From Portunus trituberculatus (Eukaryota > Arthropoda > Malacostraca > Decapoda > Portunidae), in assembly GCF_017591435.1 (NCBI RefSeq), contig NC_059303.1:226501-290500 (forward strand): a DNA stretch of 64,000 bases. The letters run 5' to 3'. The notes below the pieces were generated by a model. It saw only the letters and a list, made by a program, of their open reading frames with translations, searched no databases and was not told where the DNA came from. This document shows positions 53,407 through 64,000 of this stretch, piece after piece; the stretch's first letter is position 1, and each line of letters begins with the position of its first letter. Both the position numbers and the translations under genes were made by a program.

Positions 53407-56207
53407 TCATTTACTCAGTTTATTCCACTTATCAATACTATGATGCGGGAAACTGTACTTTCTCACATCATTTAGACAGATGTCCTTTATTAGTTTTTTT
53501 CCATGTCCTCGGATGTAATTACTTGCGGTCACCTTTATCAATTCTCTGTCCAGTATGTCAATCTTGTTCACCAATTTATACATAGTTATCATGTCTCCTC
53601 TTGTTCTTCTCTCTTCTAGTGTGGTCAGCCCCAGCTTCCTCAGTCTTTCCTCATAGTCTAACTCCCTGAGTTCTGGTACCATCCTTGTTGCCAGCCTCTG
53701 TACCCTTTCCACCTTCTTCACATTTTTCTTCATATGTGACCAGACAAGCTGCATATTCTAACTGGGGTCTTATTAAGGTGCATAATATCTTCTTCATCAT
53801 TCCTTCATCTAGGTAGTGGAATGCGAGGCCAATATTTTGGAGCATGTTATATGTATTCCGAAATATCTTGTTAATGTGTTTCTCCGGTGACAGAGTGTTT
53901 TGCACAGTTACTCCTAAGTCTTTCTTCTCATTGGTCTCTTCAATCTTCTCACCACCCAGCCTGTAATCCCTGTTTGGTCTGTATCTACTTCTTCCCATTT
54001 TCATAACATGGCTCTTGTTTATATTGAATTCCATCTGCCACTCTTTACTCCACTCATATATTTTGTCAAGATCTTCCTGTAGCTTGCTACAATCTTCCAC
54101 ATTCTTTACTCTCTGCATAATTTTCATATCGTCCGCAAACATATTCATGTAACTGTCAATTCCTACTGGCATATCATTAACATAAATAAAAAACATGATG
54201 GGACCAAGCACTGACCCTTGTGGAACTCCACTGGTTACCTTCTTCCACTCGGACTTCCTTCCCTTCACCACTGTTCGCATTTCTCTTTTCACTAAGTAAT
54301 TTTTCATCCATTTTGCTAGTTTATCACTTACTCCTGCAATCTTCTTTAGTTTCCACATCAGTCTATTGTGTGGCACTTTATCAAAGGCCCTTCTCAAGTC
54401 CAGGTAGATAGCATCCACCCATCCCTCTCTATGTTGTAGTATGTCAGTCACTCTTGAATAAAAACATAATAAATTGGATACGCACGATCTTCCTTTTCTG
54501 AAACCAAACTGTCTTTCACTCAGAATGTTTTCACTTTCTAGATATTCACTCCACTTAGCTTTAATTACTTCTTCACATACCTTGCACAATATACTTGTCA
54601 ACGAGACTGGTCTGTAATTAAACGGTTCCATTCTACTACCATTTTTATATATAAGCACAATGTCAACTCTTTTCCACTCTTTTGGGACTATTCCTGTTCG
54701 TATGGAGGTTTCCACAATATCAAATACAGGGTTCAATAATTGATCCTTACATTCTTTTAGCTACCTTCTAGATATGCCATCAGGCCCCATTGATTTATTA
54801 ATATCCAAATTGCTTATAATTTTCCTTACATCTTCTTTAGTAACCATGATGTCCTACATTTGCTTTATCTCCGTTGGCTCTTCTCCTATAAAATACTCCT
54901 CCTTTGTAAACACTGCAAAAGTTGTCGTTCAAAATTTCAGCTATATCTCTAGCATCCTCATATACTTCTTCCCCATTTTTCACCTTTTGTATTGCCTCCC
55001 TTATATTTAGTTTTCCATTTATGAATTTGTAAAACATTTTAGGGTCACTATCACAGTTTTCCACCACTCTCTGTTCATATTCCTTTTGTGCTGTTCTCCT
55101 TACTTCAACATATCTATTCCTTGCTGTTTTGTAAACTTCTCTTGATAATACATCACTGTTTTTCTTAAGTTTCTTCCATGCCTTTTCTTTGTTCTTTTTT
55201 GCTTCTTCACAATTTCTATTAAACCACTGTTTATTATTTAAAGTCTTCTTTCTGTGATATGGGACAAACCTCTTCACAGCAGAATTATATAAATCAATAA
55301 ATTTATCATATTTCAATTGCATATCTCCTTCCTGGTATACCACAGTCCAGTCAATTTCATTAAAGAACTCCCTCATATGGTTATAATTTGCTCTAGTATA
55401 ATTTAATTTTTCCTTCCTGTGTTCCACAATCCTATCTGTGCTTATTTCCGTATCCAGCTTAAAGTTTAGGACATCATGGTCGCTTTTCCCCAAGGGACAT
55501 TCATGCTCAATTTTTTCTTTTAGGGAGATGCCCCTGGTAAATACCAAATCCAACCTTGCTGCAACATCTTGTCCCCTACACCTTATTGGTGATCTCACCC
55601 ACTGTGTCATCAAGTTATTTGTTGCTACGTTTAACAATTCCTCTGTCCACTCTCCACCGTTTACCACTTCGTAGTCTTACCACACTATTTCCTTACAATT
55701 AAAGTCCCCAACTATCATCACTCTGTCCTTTTTGGTGAGTTCCTGCTTCATTCTGTCCAGAGTATTTCTCATCACCATTTGATACTGTTCATATTCCCAA
55801 GCACTGGTTCTAGGTGGTATGTATACTGTTATAATATTAATGTCTCTCTTACCATCTGTTATAAGCATACTTATCACTTCCTCATTTCTCTTACTATAGT
55901 TTACCTCCTTCACTATCAGATCTTCCTTAGTAAGAACCATTATACCACTACCTCCTTTATTTTTTCTATCATTTCTCCATACTTTGTAGTGTTTGACATC
56001 AAACCAATCTAACTTTATTTTGGGCCTTAACTTTGTTTCCACCACACACATTATATCCAGTTCATTGTTTCTTAGGTAATCCATACATTCTAGCCTCTTA
56101 GACAGAAATCCATCTTTATTTGTGTAAGTCACTTGAATTCCATTCCTAGTCTCTTTCTTCGATGTTTCTGTCAGTGTAATGTCTATTCCGTCTGTTTTAT
56201 CCACCAC
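53407..56207 (-). pseudogene. fam-F copy 2 ORF2, endonuclease and reverse transcriptase
   Basis: Endonuclease (56207-55677): DYLRNNELDIMCVVETKLRP, GGSGIMVLTKEDLIVKEVNY, MIVGDFNCKEIVW; then LGKSDHDVLNFKLDTEI (about 55480). The linker has QWFNRNCEEAKKNKEKAWKK. RT (54736-53651): NYRPVSLTSILCKVCEEVIK, RQFGFRKGRSCVSNLLCFYS, YLDLRRAFDKVPHNRLMW, TSGVPQGSVLGPIMFFIYVN and NMFADDMKI. C-terminus: LVWSHMKKNVKKVERVQRLA and YSFPHHSIDKWNKL. Main lesions: stop near 55677, frameshift near 54890, stop near 54760 and frameshift near 53745. Confidence 0.88.
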
Positions 56208-56233
56208 TTCTTCAGCCTCCCATTTCTCATTCT

Positions 56234-57135
56234 CTAAAATAACTTAGTCTTTTCCTCCTCGGTTCTTACGTCATTCCTCTCCCTCACTTCAGTTACAAGC
56301 TCTTTCATTTTCATCCGTTCGTCATGTGACATATTTCTTCTTATGTAAATTGTTTTGGTCTCCTCAGAGTCCTTAAGTTTCCAAGCCTTCCTCAGCAAGG
56401 CCTCAGCTGCCACCTGAGACTTTAATTTCAATTTCAATGGTCTACTTTTGCCTTCCTCAAAAGCTCCTAGTCTAACACTTTCTTCTACCTCAGCATATAG
56501 GCACTCTTCCTCTTCTGAGATCTTATTCAGTAAAGACTTAATCCTGTCATTTTCCTTATCTCTCCTATCTTGCCAGTTCCTGTTCGTTTCCTCCCTCAAT
56601 CCTGTTATGATTACGCATTTTTTTTTTTTTTTTCAGCAATATCTCTCACTACATACTCATTTTCCTTTAATGCCTTTACCATTTCACTCTGTGTAATCAC
56701 TTTATTTTCTTCTTCCTGCTTTTTCACTATCTCCCTAAAGGACTTTTGTACGTCCTGGTGTTCTTGCTTCACTTCTTTCATCTTAGCATCTATTAGGTAA
56801 AGGCATCCCTCCTTCCCCAGATCCCCTTTAGATATTTTCTTCTCCATTTCGAGGAGTTTAGCCTTCATCTCGTCACATTGTTTCCTTAGCTGTTTGTTTT
56901 CTTTCTCCATTTCAACTTTTTCCCTCAACAATCCTTTGTTCTCTATCGTTAACAAATAGATTTCTTTTTTGAAGGACTCGTTTACCGGTAAGACTCTATC
57001 CAGTTTTTCTTCTATGGAACTAATTCTTAGAAACTTACTTTCTAATGTCTGGATTCTTGCATCCATGTCAAATTTTTCAAGCCCTCTTGGAGTGGTAACA
57101 AAACCTTCAAAGTCCCTGGCTGGAGTGTACATCAT
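56234..57135 (-). pseudogene. fam-F copy 2 ORF1, one frameshift
   Basis: Starts MMYTPARDFEGFVTTPRGLE at 57135. A coiled coil follows (KEKVEMEKENKQLRKQCDEM-like, here REKVEMEKENKQLRKQCDEM). An A-run (about 56620-56635) shifts the frame at AEKKKK. The second part, 56599-56234, is MREETNRNWQDRRDKENDRI, VEESVRLGAFEEGKSRPLKL and KLKSQVAAEALLRKAWKLKD, ending in a basic tail with TIYIRRNMSHDERMKMKELV. It shows the segment deleted from copy 1. Confidence 0.84.
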
Positions 57136-57163
57136 GGTATTTATCGCCAGCTGGTCTTATGTG

Positions 57164-59645
57164 TGTGTATTTACCTATTTGTATTTACCTATTTGTGTAT
57201 TATAGGGCCCGAGCTAAGCTCACTGTGTCCTGTCTCCTTGTCCATTCCTGTCATATCTCTCTTTCATCTGATTGACACACACCGCGTCAACAACATCACT
57301 GCTCAGTTTATTCCACTTATCAATGCTACGATGCGGGAAACTGTATTTTCTCACGTCATTTAGACAGATGTCCTTTACTAGCTTTTTCCCATGTCCTCGG
57401 AGATGATTACTTGTGGTCACCTTTTTTAACTCTCTGTCCAGTATGTCAATCTTGTTCACCAATTTATACATAGTTATCATGTCTCCTCTTGTTCTTCTCT
57501 CTTCTAATGTGGTCAGTCCCATCTTCCTCCGTCTTTCCTCATAGTCTAACTCCCTGAGTCCTGGTACCATCCTTGTTGCCAGTCTCTGTACCCTTTCTGT
57601 GGAAATTTTACTCATGACTGCCCACCGTCGCCCTTTGTTTGACTAAAATTCCCACACCTAGTGACTTTGGGCCTGGAACACCATCTTTGTGTTGGGAATG
57701 CATAGAGGGTGTCCACTCTGTTACGTCACTTGAACTCACTGTAGACAGGGAGTGAGTGTAACTTATTCCCTAGTTTCCGTATTTCCACCTGTAGCAACAT
57801 GTAACACTAGCACAAGAGTTCAAACTTCTTACTTTAATTGTTGGTTCGTCACACGTCGTAACGCCGACCTAAGTGTTACCCTATCCTACCTCTGGCCAGG
57901 GGTAAAACTACGGGCACTTAACTTAGTGTGTGTGTTGTGTGTGTGTTGTATGTTGGTGTGACTTGTGGATATGTATGGAAGTTCTTGTTTCTCCCATCTT
58001 GCCTTATTTCTTGCTATAATTCTTGTAATGTTCGTACACACTGAGGGTCCAGCAACAACTAACTCCGACCTTTCCTGGCTGCCGTGAAGGTTCCGCTCTC
58101 GAATCCTCGAACCAGGTGAGCCTGAATACGAACCTAATCTAAAACTGTTGCTCACTGAACCGAATCAGTGACTTCATGGTTTTAACTGATTAAACTAGTA
58201 ATATTATGATTATTTTTATACCTTTTTTCGTATAAATATTTTAATTTGATACATAACCGAAACCTTGTTAACCCAAACCATATATTTCTAATCCAAAAGC
58301 AAATAAAGTATGTACATACACCAGTATAAATCATTGAGAATTATCACTGTGGGACAAATTCCCACACTTTCCACCTTCTTCACATTTTTCTTCATATGCG
58401 GTGACCAGACACATGCTGCATATTCTAACTGGGGTCTTATTAAGGTACATAATATCTTCTTCATCATTCCTTCATCTAGGTAGTGGAATGCAAGGCCAAT
58501 ATTTTGAAGCATGTTGTATGTTTTCCAAAAAATCTTGTTAATGTGTTTCTCCGGTGACAAGGTGTTTTGCACGGTTACTCCTAAGTCTTTCTCCTCATTG
58601 GTCTCTTTAATTTTCTCATCACCCAGCCTGTAATCCCTGTTTGGTCTGTATCTACTTCTTCCCATTTTCATAACATGGTCTTGTCAATATTAAATTCCAT
58701 CTGCCACTCCTTACTCCACTCATATCTTTTATCAAGATCTTCCTGTAACTTGTTACAATCTTCCACATTCTTTACTCTCCTCATAATTTTAGTATCGTCC
58801 ACAAACATGTTCATGTAACTGTCAATTCCTACTGGCATATCATTAACATAAATCAAAAACATGATGGGACCCAGCACTGACCCTTGTGGAACTCCACTGG
58901 TTACCTTCTTCCACTCGGACTTCTTCCTCTCACCACTGTTCTCATTTCTCTTCCCATTAAGTAATTTTCCATCCATTTTGCTAGTTTATCATTTACTCCT
59001 CCAATCATCTTTAGTTTCCACATCAGTCTATTGTGTGGTACTTTATCAAAGGCCTTTCTCAAGTCCAGGTAGATAGCATCCACCCATCCCTCTCTATGTT
59101 GTAGTATGTCAGTCACTCTTGAATAAAACATAATAAATTGGATACGCACGATCTTCCTTTTCTGAAAACAAACTGCCTTTCACTCAGAATGTTTTCACTT
59201 TCTAGATACTCACTCCACTTAGCTTTAATTACTTCTTCACATACCTTGCACAATATACTAGTCAACGATACTGGTCTATAATTTAGCGCTTCCATTCTAC
59301 TACCATTTTTATATATAGGCACAATGTCAGCTCTTTTCCACTCTTTCGGGACTAATCCTGTTCGTATGGAGGTTTCCACAATATCAAATACGGGGTTCAA
59401 CAATTGATCCTTACATTCATTTAGCAACCTCCCAGATATGCCATCAGGCCCCATTGATTTATTAATATCCAGATTGCTTATAATTTTCCTTACATCTTCC
59501 TTAGTAACCATGGTGTCCTGCATTTGCTTTATTTCCGTAGGCCTTCCTCCCATAAAATGCTCCTCCTTTGCAAAAGTTGTCGTTCAAAATTTCAGCTGTA
59601 TCTCCAGCATCTTCATATACTTCTTCCCTGCTTTTTACCTTTTCT
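57164..59645 (-). mobile_element. fam-F copy 3, 5'-truncated, split by a probable solo LTR
   Basis: Parts 57164-57598 and 58367-59645 form one fam-F copy. From the 5' side it reads MGPDGISGRLLNECKDQLLN (about 59440), NYRPVSLTSILCKVCEEVIK, YLDLRKAFDKVPHNRLMW, TSGVPQGSVLGPIMFLIYVN, NMFVDDTKI and the C-terminal ERVQRLATRMVPGLRELDYE. Note FVDD in place of FADD. It is truncated on the 5' side at about 59645 by a microsatellite. The tail at 57164-57195 is intact (AAATAGGTAAATACA). Confidence 0.88.
57599..58366. mobile_element. Probable solo LTR, 768 bp, 5-bp target duplication
   Basis: A clean insertion in fam-F copy 3, flanked by CTTTC at 57594-57598 and 58367-58371. It starts TGTGGAAATTT and ends AAATTCCCACA, so it has the TG...CA ends and short terminal inverted repeat of LTRs. 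It has no open reading frame of note. AATAAA on the plus strand near 58301 could be a polyadenylation signal. The interrupted host sequence reads through perfectly when it is removed, compared with copies 1 and 2. A Ginger-like DNA element with TGT...ACA ends is the alternative. It does not resemble the Gypsy LTR at 42047. Confidence 0.7.
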
Positions 59646-59686
59646 ATTTGTGTGTGTGTGTGTATCTATCTATCTATCTATCTATA

Positions 59687-59751
<65 letters not shown>
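59646..59751. repeat. Compound microsatellite (TG)n(TATC)n(TA)n
   Basis: (TG)n at about 59649-59662, (TATC)n at about 59663-59688 and (TA)n at about 59689-59751, between fam-F copy 3 and the Cys-rich exon. Confidence 0.95.
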
Positions 59752-59754
<3 letters not shown>

Positions 59755-59766
59755 TGTTTTTCTTAC

Positions 59767-59974
59767 CTTCCAGAGTTCTTTTGCAGAGTTCGCAGGTAAA
59801 ATGAGCTGCCCAAGGTTTGTCCTGATCCCCGACAGGCATGCCAAAATATGCATTGTAGGCCTCGCACATTTTCAGTGACCTTTCCAGAGAGTACTTTTTA
59901 CCTCTAGTTTTGATAAACTCGCCACAGACATAGCAAAATGCGTCTGCCGGATGCTTACAACCTCTGGATGCCAT
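59767..59974 (-). CDS. Orphan first exon of a Cys-rich protein (partial)
   Basis: ATG at 59974 opens MASRGCKHPADAFCYVCGEF, then SLKMCEAYNAYFGMPVGDQD, then AHFTCELCKRTLEG. A splice donor (CTGGAAG|GTAAGA) follows at 59766-59761. Cysteines in C-x7-C-x2-C and C-x2-C spacing suggest zinc binding. I recall very similar N-termini in uncharacterised arthropod proteins, often multi-copy, but cannot name the family. The next exon should lie toward lower coordinates, yet that side is microsatellite and fam-F, so the gene is probably broken or has a very large intron. Confidence 0.6.
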
Positions 59975-60298
59975 GCTTGATGAATGCAGATAGTAATGAC
60001 TGATGACGATTGACTTGTTTACACATTAATCGGTGGCCAGTTTATAAAAATCAAAGTTTAAAGAGAATAAGCATTATATTCTTCATTTTTTAGATGAAAG
60101 GAAATAGAAAAATAACATTAATTGACCAAAGACAAAAAAAAGTCAAAATTTTGTTACACCGTGTAATACATTTATATTATGGATGATATGGAAATTTACA
60201 CACATGCATTAGAATGCAAGATGTGCCATTCATCAACAGTTTTGTTTGAAATGCATTAAAGAGGAGGTAAGAAGGTGACACAATAGTCTTTAGGCATT
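59975..60298. other. Non-coding interval
   Basis: AT-rich; nothing recognised apart from a possible promoter region for the minus-strand exon. Confidence 0.5.

Positions 60299-60380
<82 letters not shown>
60299..60380. repeat. (A)n(TA)n tract
   Basis: About 15 A's followed by (TA)n, next to the decayed SINE family 1 copy. Confidence 0.95.
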
Positions 60381-60383
<3 letters not shown>

Positions 60384-60513
60384 TATCTGAAAGTCCACCT
60401 TTTAAGGAACTATTACCCTGAGTAAGGAAGTACTTGGAATGTGGTCAAGATTTGAACTTGTGTGCTTGGAGACCCCTTGGCCCCCAAAGTACATGTTGTA
60501 CACTGTACTACAG
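60381..60513 (-). mobile_element. tRNA-derived SINE, family 1, decayed copy
   Basis: The minus strand reads GTAGTACAGTGTACAACATG (box A-like), GGCCAAGGGGTCTCCAAGCA and CACAAGTTCAAATCTTGACC (box B-like). These align to the copy at 40203-40279. The body is shortened. Confidence 0.72.
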
Positions 60514-60715
60514 CAACCCCATTATATTAGACAATAATATAGAATATTGTACAATTTTATATTATAGCACCAGTTCATTCTTCTGTATCTTTAAATCAAT
60601 AAATATACTAAAAATAAGATCCATACTTAAGAAAACTATCACTGGAAGGAAAAAATATCATACAAAACAGTAATCATATTAACACAAAACTACAAGTATA
60701 GAATTAGTGTCAAAT

Positions 60716-60721
60716 TTTATT
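60716..60721 (-). terminator. Candidate polyadenylation signal for GTF3C3
   Basis: AATAAA on the minus strand, about 38 bases after the stop codon. Confidence 0.55.
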
Positions 60722-60759
60722 AGAGTCTGCTTGAGTCTGGTTTATAGATATGAATGTTT

Positions 60760-61495
60760 TCAAATCTTAATATATTTATACATATACATTCTGGCCAGGT
60801 TCAGAGAGCCACTGTTTTTATAGATGAGAGCAAGGTTGAAAGCAATTTCCCGAGTCAGGTCAAGACGAGGCCCTTCTGGCAGCTGCCCCACAACAGGACA
60901 CTCCAGGGCCTGCTTATAATAGTGGATGGCCTGTGGTAACAAGTTAAGCTGGTGGAATGCCCGGCCTAGGTTGTACATGGATTCTTGGCACTCTCCACGC
61001 ATGTCCACATAAGTGTTGAGGAAGGCACATGCCTGTACTACCAAAGAGTGTTTTTTGCCACTAAACTTTTGGCAGGCCATGTGAGTGAAGGTGAGACCCA
61101 GCATGAGGGGAATGAGAGGGTTGTTGGGGTCCTGCTTGAAGGCCTGCGTGTACTCAGCCAGGGAATATTTGTAAGTGCCAGCCACCAGGCAATTGTGGCC
61201 ATTAAGAATGCCAAGCGCCACCAGGTCAGGGTGCTTTGGAGCCAAGCGCAGCAGGAAGCGATTGTGACGGAAGTCATCAGCCTTTGAAATGATCAAGTTG
61301 AGCAGATTCCAGCAGCGGGTGTTCTCAGGGTTCTTCATGACCAACTCCCGCATAATGTTGTAGGCAAAGAAGGAGCTGTTATTGTAGATACAAGCCATCA
61401 GGCACATGAACTCCACCTCACGAGCACGTTTGTTTTCTCTCATGAACTCCTTTGAGCCTAAAGCACTAAAAGTCATGCGTTCCAGCTCTTCAAAC
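60760..61495 (-). CDS. GTF3C3: General transcription factor 3C polypeptide 3 (TFIIIC TPR subunit), terminal exon
   Basis: A 736-nt exon with acceptor CTATTTTCAG at 61496-61497 and stop TGA at 60760-60762. It encodes the last 244 residues or so with no lesion. TPR-type helical repeats are visible (GTYKYSLAEYTQAFKQDPNN, ESMYNLGRAFHQLNLLPQAI). It closely follows the vertebrate GTF3C3 C-terminus: RHHRF-like FRHNRFLLRL, LNGHNCLV, GLTFTHMACQK, QESMYNLGRAFHQLGL-like, and DLTREIAFNLALIYKNSG near the end. TFIIIC recruits TFIIIB to tRNA and 5S genes for RNA polymerase III. The preceding exons lie beyond the window or unseen in 61498-64000. Codon use is ordinary and the exon looks functional. Confidence 0.92.
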
Positions 61496-62127
61496 CTGAA
61501 AATAGAGAAAAGTAAGGAAAAAAATTGGCATTACAATCAGGAATTTAGTAAGCTGAACCACCAGATGTCTCAAATGAAACATGCATTACACTCAAGTAAT
61601 TTAAAAAGTTGTGCATACAAATGTATCTAGCATTTACCAATATACTTTTGCAAACTGCTACCTATAAGTGTTCAGATTTTGACTTTATTATTCGGAGACA
61701 AAAATAGTAAGAGTTAACATTTTTGCAACATTGCTAGGTAAAGTCAATAATACTTTTAATATGGCACAGTACATGTCTATGAATCATGTGATTTACAGAC
61801 TCAAAAATATAAGAAATATAAAGGTACTACTTGATATGAAACCATACACTAACAACATCACAAAATGGATATAGAATTTTATACAGCGATTCTCTTAACT
61901 TACTCCAGAAGTAACTGTCATACTGAGTGGTAGTGGTGCCACCAGTCAAACCAAAAAAAAAATTTTCTGAGATGTCACAGGATTTGCAGCCATGCTTTCA
62001 ATGTGTGAAGTACCTGTAGTGGCCATAAGGGGAGCATTTAGGTAGGAATGATGTTGCCATATCTGAGGTAAATATGCATGAATCATTCTGATTATTATGT
62101 TGTGAAATATTGATAACATGTAAATAC

Positions 62128-63022
62128 AGGTAACTCGATTTACGCGTGTTTGATTTATGCGTTTTTGTTATAACAGGACTGAAAAAATATTATAATTAAT
62201 TTAATTTGAGCGATCGATTTCCTTATACACGATTTGGTCCAACTGCATTTTCAAACTGAGTGCCAGATGCAATTTCAAACTGCGTGCCAGAGAGTTCCAC
62301 AGCTGGCCGATAGGTGGGAGCTCCGCTCTTCTCGTGCCTCATTTGCAGTCTGCCAGCACTGAGTACAGACGGAATCTCTTCAATCTGCCTATAATTCACC
62401 AAGATGGACCCAAAATGTCCTTCATCTTCTTCTGCATGTGGGGTTATTTTTGAAAAGTGGATTTTTGATAAAGTGGTAAAGCTCAGAGAAAAATGGTGAC
62501 TGACTATGGTGTGAGTGGTGAAGGCAGTGATGCAGTGAGTGTTGTGTTTACGTATTCTTTGTTTTGTTTTCTCCTATTATTTCTTGCTATTCCCTTTACT
62601 TTAAATACACTTTTAGTATTTAGAATGGTAAATGATAAAAAAAAATGTTAATTTAGCCAAATGGAAAAGCTCAGAGGAAGATGGTGACTGCCTGTGGTGT
62701 GAGTGGTGAAGGCAGTGACACTGAGTGTTTTGTTTACGTATTCTTTGTTTTGTTGTTTTCTCTTATTATTTTTTGCTTTCTCTTATTATTTCTTGCTTTT
62801 TCCTTCACTTTAAATACACTTCTAGTATTTAGAATGGTAAATAATAAAAACATGTTAATTTAGCCAAATAAATAGAGTATTTTGTACAAATTTTTTTGGA
62901 CCACATCCTGCATCCCCCCTATTATCTATTGTTTCTTATGAGAATTACATGTTTGTTTTACGCAAATTTTGATATGCGTGATGCCTCTTGGAATGCATCT
63001 ATCGCGTAAATTGAGTTACTTG
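62128..63022. mobile_element. Tigger-like non-autonomous element, 895 bp
   Basis: The terminal inverted repeats CAGGTAACTCGATTTACGCG (62128-62147) and the reverse complement of 63003-63022 differ at two of 20 positions. TA flanks both ends. The CAGGTAACTC start fits pogo/Tigger termini. It contains no transposase domain. A short frame from 62403 (MDPKCPSSSSACG) may be a relic of a transposase start. Confidence 0.8.
62478..62869. repeat. Tandem duplication, period about 188 bp
   Basis: Two units beginning AAAGCTCAGAG (62478 and 62666) share GGTGTGAGTGGTGAAGGCAG, GTTTACGTATTCTTTGTTTT and AGTATTTAGAATGGTAAAT. Unit 2 has an extra internal tttgctttctcttatt repeat. Confidence 0.88.
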
Positions 63023-63379
63023 TATATCAGTTTTTGACATTCATTCCAATTCTAGTTCCATACCACAACAACCCCAACCCCTTCCAAAGCTTACAAGTAT
63101 TATTCTGGCATTATTATTGGTCCCACAACCTTCATCTTATTTAAGGCTAAGACATGTTATGATAAGAATTATTTCTATAATGTTAGATTTCTTAATTTAG
63201 CTTTTGTTTCTGTTTTGAAATAATAAAAAGAAAAAAATGTGTTTTTGTCCATGAAATCACAGCTCCATATATGAAAAAACATAATTGTACATTGGCTGAA
63301 AAACATTCGTCATATTTTAGTTTTTGTTTAATTGAAATCATACCAAAAGTGGCTTCAAATTAACTCCTAAAAGGGGAAT

Positions 63380-64000
63380 AACTTAAGGCAGTTTCACACC
63401 ACAGACAAGACACCTGATGTATGCGGTGTGAAGCTGTATGGCTTAAAATCACCTCAGTGTATTTCCAATAGGAGCGTTCACACCAGATGCGAAACTTTGC
63501 GACACATGCCAGCCACAACGCCCACACCAATTCCAAGATTGCTGAGCAGGCAATTTTTCTGGCCATAGCATCAATGACTCATGCCCCTTGAGACTCCCAC
63601 CTTTGTTTTTTCGTCTCCAGAGACCCCACACCTTCTTTGACTGCACTGACCTGATTCCTCAACTCTCCCTCACTCACTCACTTTCCTTCACCGTGAACTG
63701 ATGGATGTCCTGTAGTTGGTGCCTTGCTTCTTGATATTTTGTTAATTTAATGATAGAACTTCAAAGAACTGATCTGGAGTCAGTCTGAAATAGTGTCCAC
63801 ATTTCCCTCATCCATTTCTAGTTCCTTCAATAAGATGATATTCGCCACATTCGAGTCGTTTCACATTTGCTTCATGTATCCAATTTTTTTCCTTTTATTA
63901 TTCAAGACTAAAGATAACATTAATAACTCCTCTTCCTCCACCTTCTCCTCCTCCACATCAGGGGACTATAGAGTACTATCTTCCTTCTCTGCAGAAGGAA
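63380..64000. other. Possible transposon terminus; otherwise non-coding
   Basis: Near 63385 the sequence TTAAGGCAGTTTCACACCAC, followed by repeated TTCACACC and GGTGTGAA words, resembles Harbinger-type ends. The second end is not in view. The rest, to 64000, has no recognised gene. Confidence 0.3.

Larger units (their letters stand above)
53319..57163 (-). mobile_element. fam-F copy 2, nearly complete, minus strand
   Basis: The tail at 53319-53342 (tatttacctatttacctatttg on the plus strand) is rc of AAATAGGTAAATA units. The 5' end at about 57163 directly abuts the tail of fam-F copy 3. Relative to copy 1 it keeps the complete ORF1 C-terminus but lacks the longest leader. A deletion of about 40 bp affects the C-terminal region near 53407. 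Confidence 0.88.
61496..64000 (-). other. GTF3C3: GTF3C3 intron (partial)
   Basis: From the acceptor at 61496 to the window end no further TPR-coding exon was recognised. The interval is AT-rich and contains a Tigger-like element (62128-63022) and a possible transposon end near 63385. Confidence 0.55.

Noticed and set aside
63449..63646. Minus-strand frame with KKVWGLWRRKNKGG as a Harbinger transposase start
   Set aside because: Only a weak resemblance; the spacing to the supposed terminus leaves no room for the gene and no other motif follows.

Overview
This is animal nuclear DNA, most likely from an arthropod and probably a decapod crustacean. There are no prokaryotic operons. Coding pieces are separated by introns and AT-rich filler. 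Microsatellites such as (AC)n, (CT)n and (TA)n are long. Degenerate TTAGG/CCTAA tracts resemble arthropod telomere repeats, and tRNA-derived SINEs and many CR1/L2-like non-LTR retrotransposons are present. The taxon is inferred from repeat style, not from a marker gene.

Almost the whole window is transposable elements, many nested. My labels: fam-A, fam-B and fam-F are related CR1/L2-like families whose 3' ends read AGGTAAATAC and run into (AC)n. Fam-C has a PHD-finger ORF1. Fam-D has an SGNH-esterase ORF1 and an (ATGTT)n tail. Fam-E is represented only by an ORF1.

1-1578: fam-A remnant whose middle is replaced by an antisense jockey-like endonuclease piece. 1579-6507: near full-length fam-B plus a second fam-B 3' end. 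6510-18103: a nest in which a Tigger/pogo-like element holds a PIF/Harbinger-like element (7806-17914), which holds an I-like retrotransposon with an 11-bp target duplication. The Harbinger element kept an apparently intact three-exon MADF-BESS gene but lost the core of its transposase. 18141-27532: fam-C split by fam-D copy 1. 27533-28795: fam-E ORF1. 28796-37348: fam-D copy 2 split by fam-F copy 1. 37349-42046: gene-poor DNA with microsatellites, a SINE and telomere-like repeats. 42047-48547: decayed Gypsy LTR retrotransposon, minus strand. 48893-59645: fam-A, a second SINE and fam-F copies 2 and 3, minus strand, the last split by a probable solo LTR.

59767-64000 is the most host-like part. 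It has an orphan Cys-rich first exon with a splice donor, a second copy of the first SINE, and the terminal exon of GTF3C3 (TFIIIC subunit, TPR protein). The upstream GTF3C3 intron holds a Tigger-like element. GTF3C3 is the only conserved host gene I recognise. The insertions give a relative chronology, and the two fam-D copies are similar enough to suggest recent activity.
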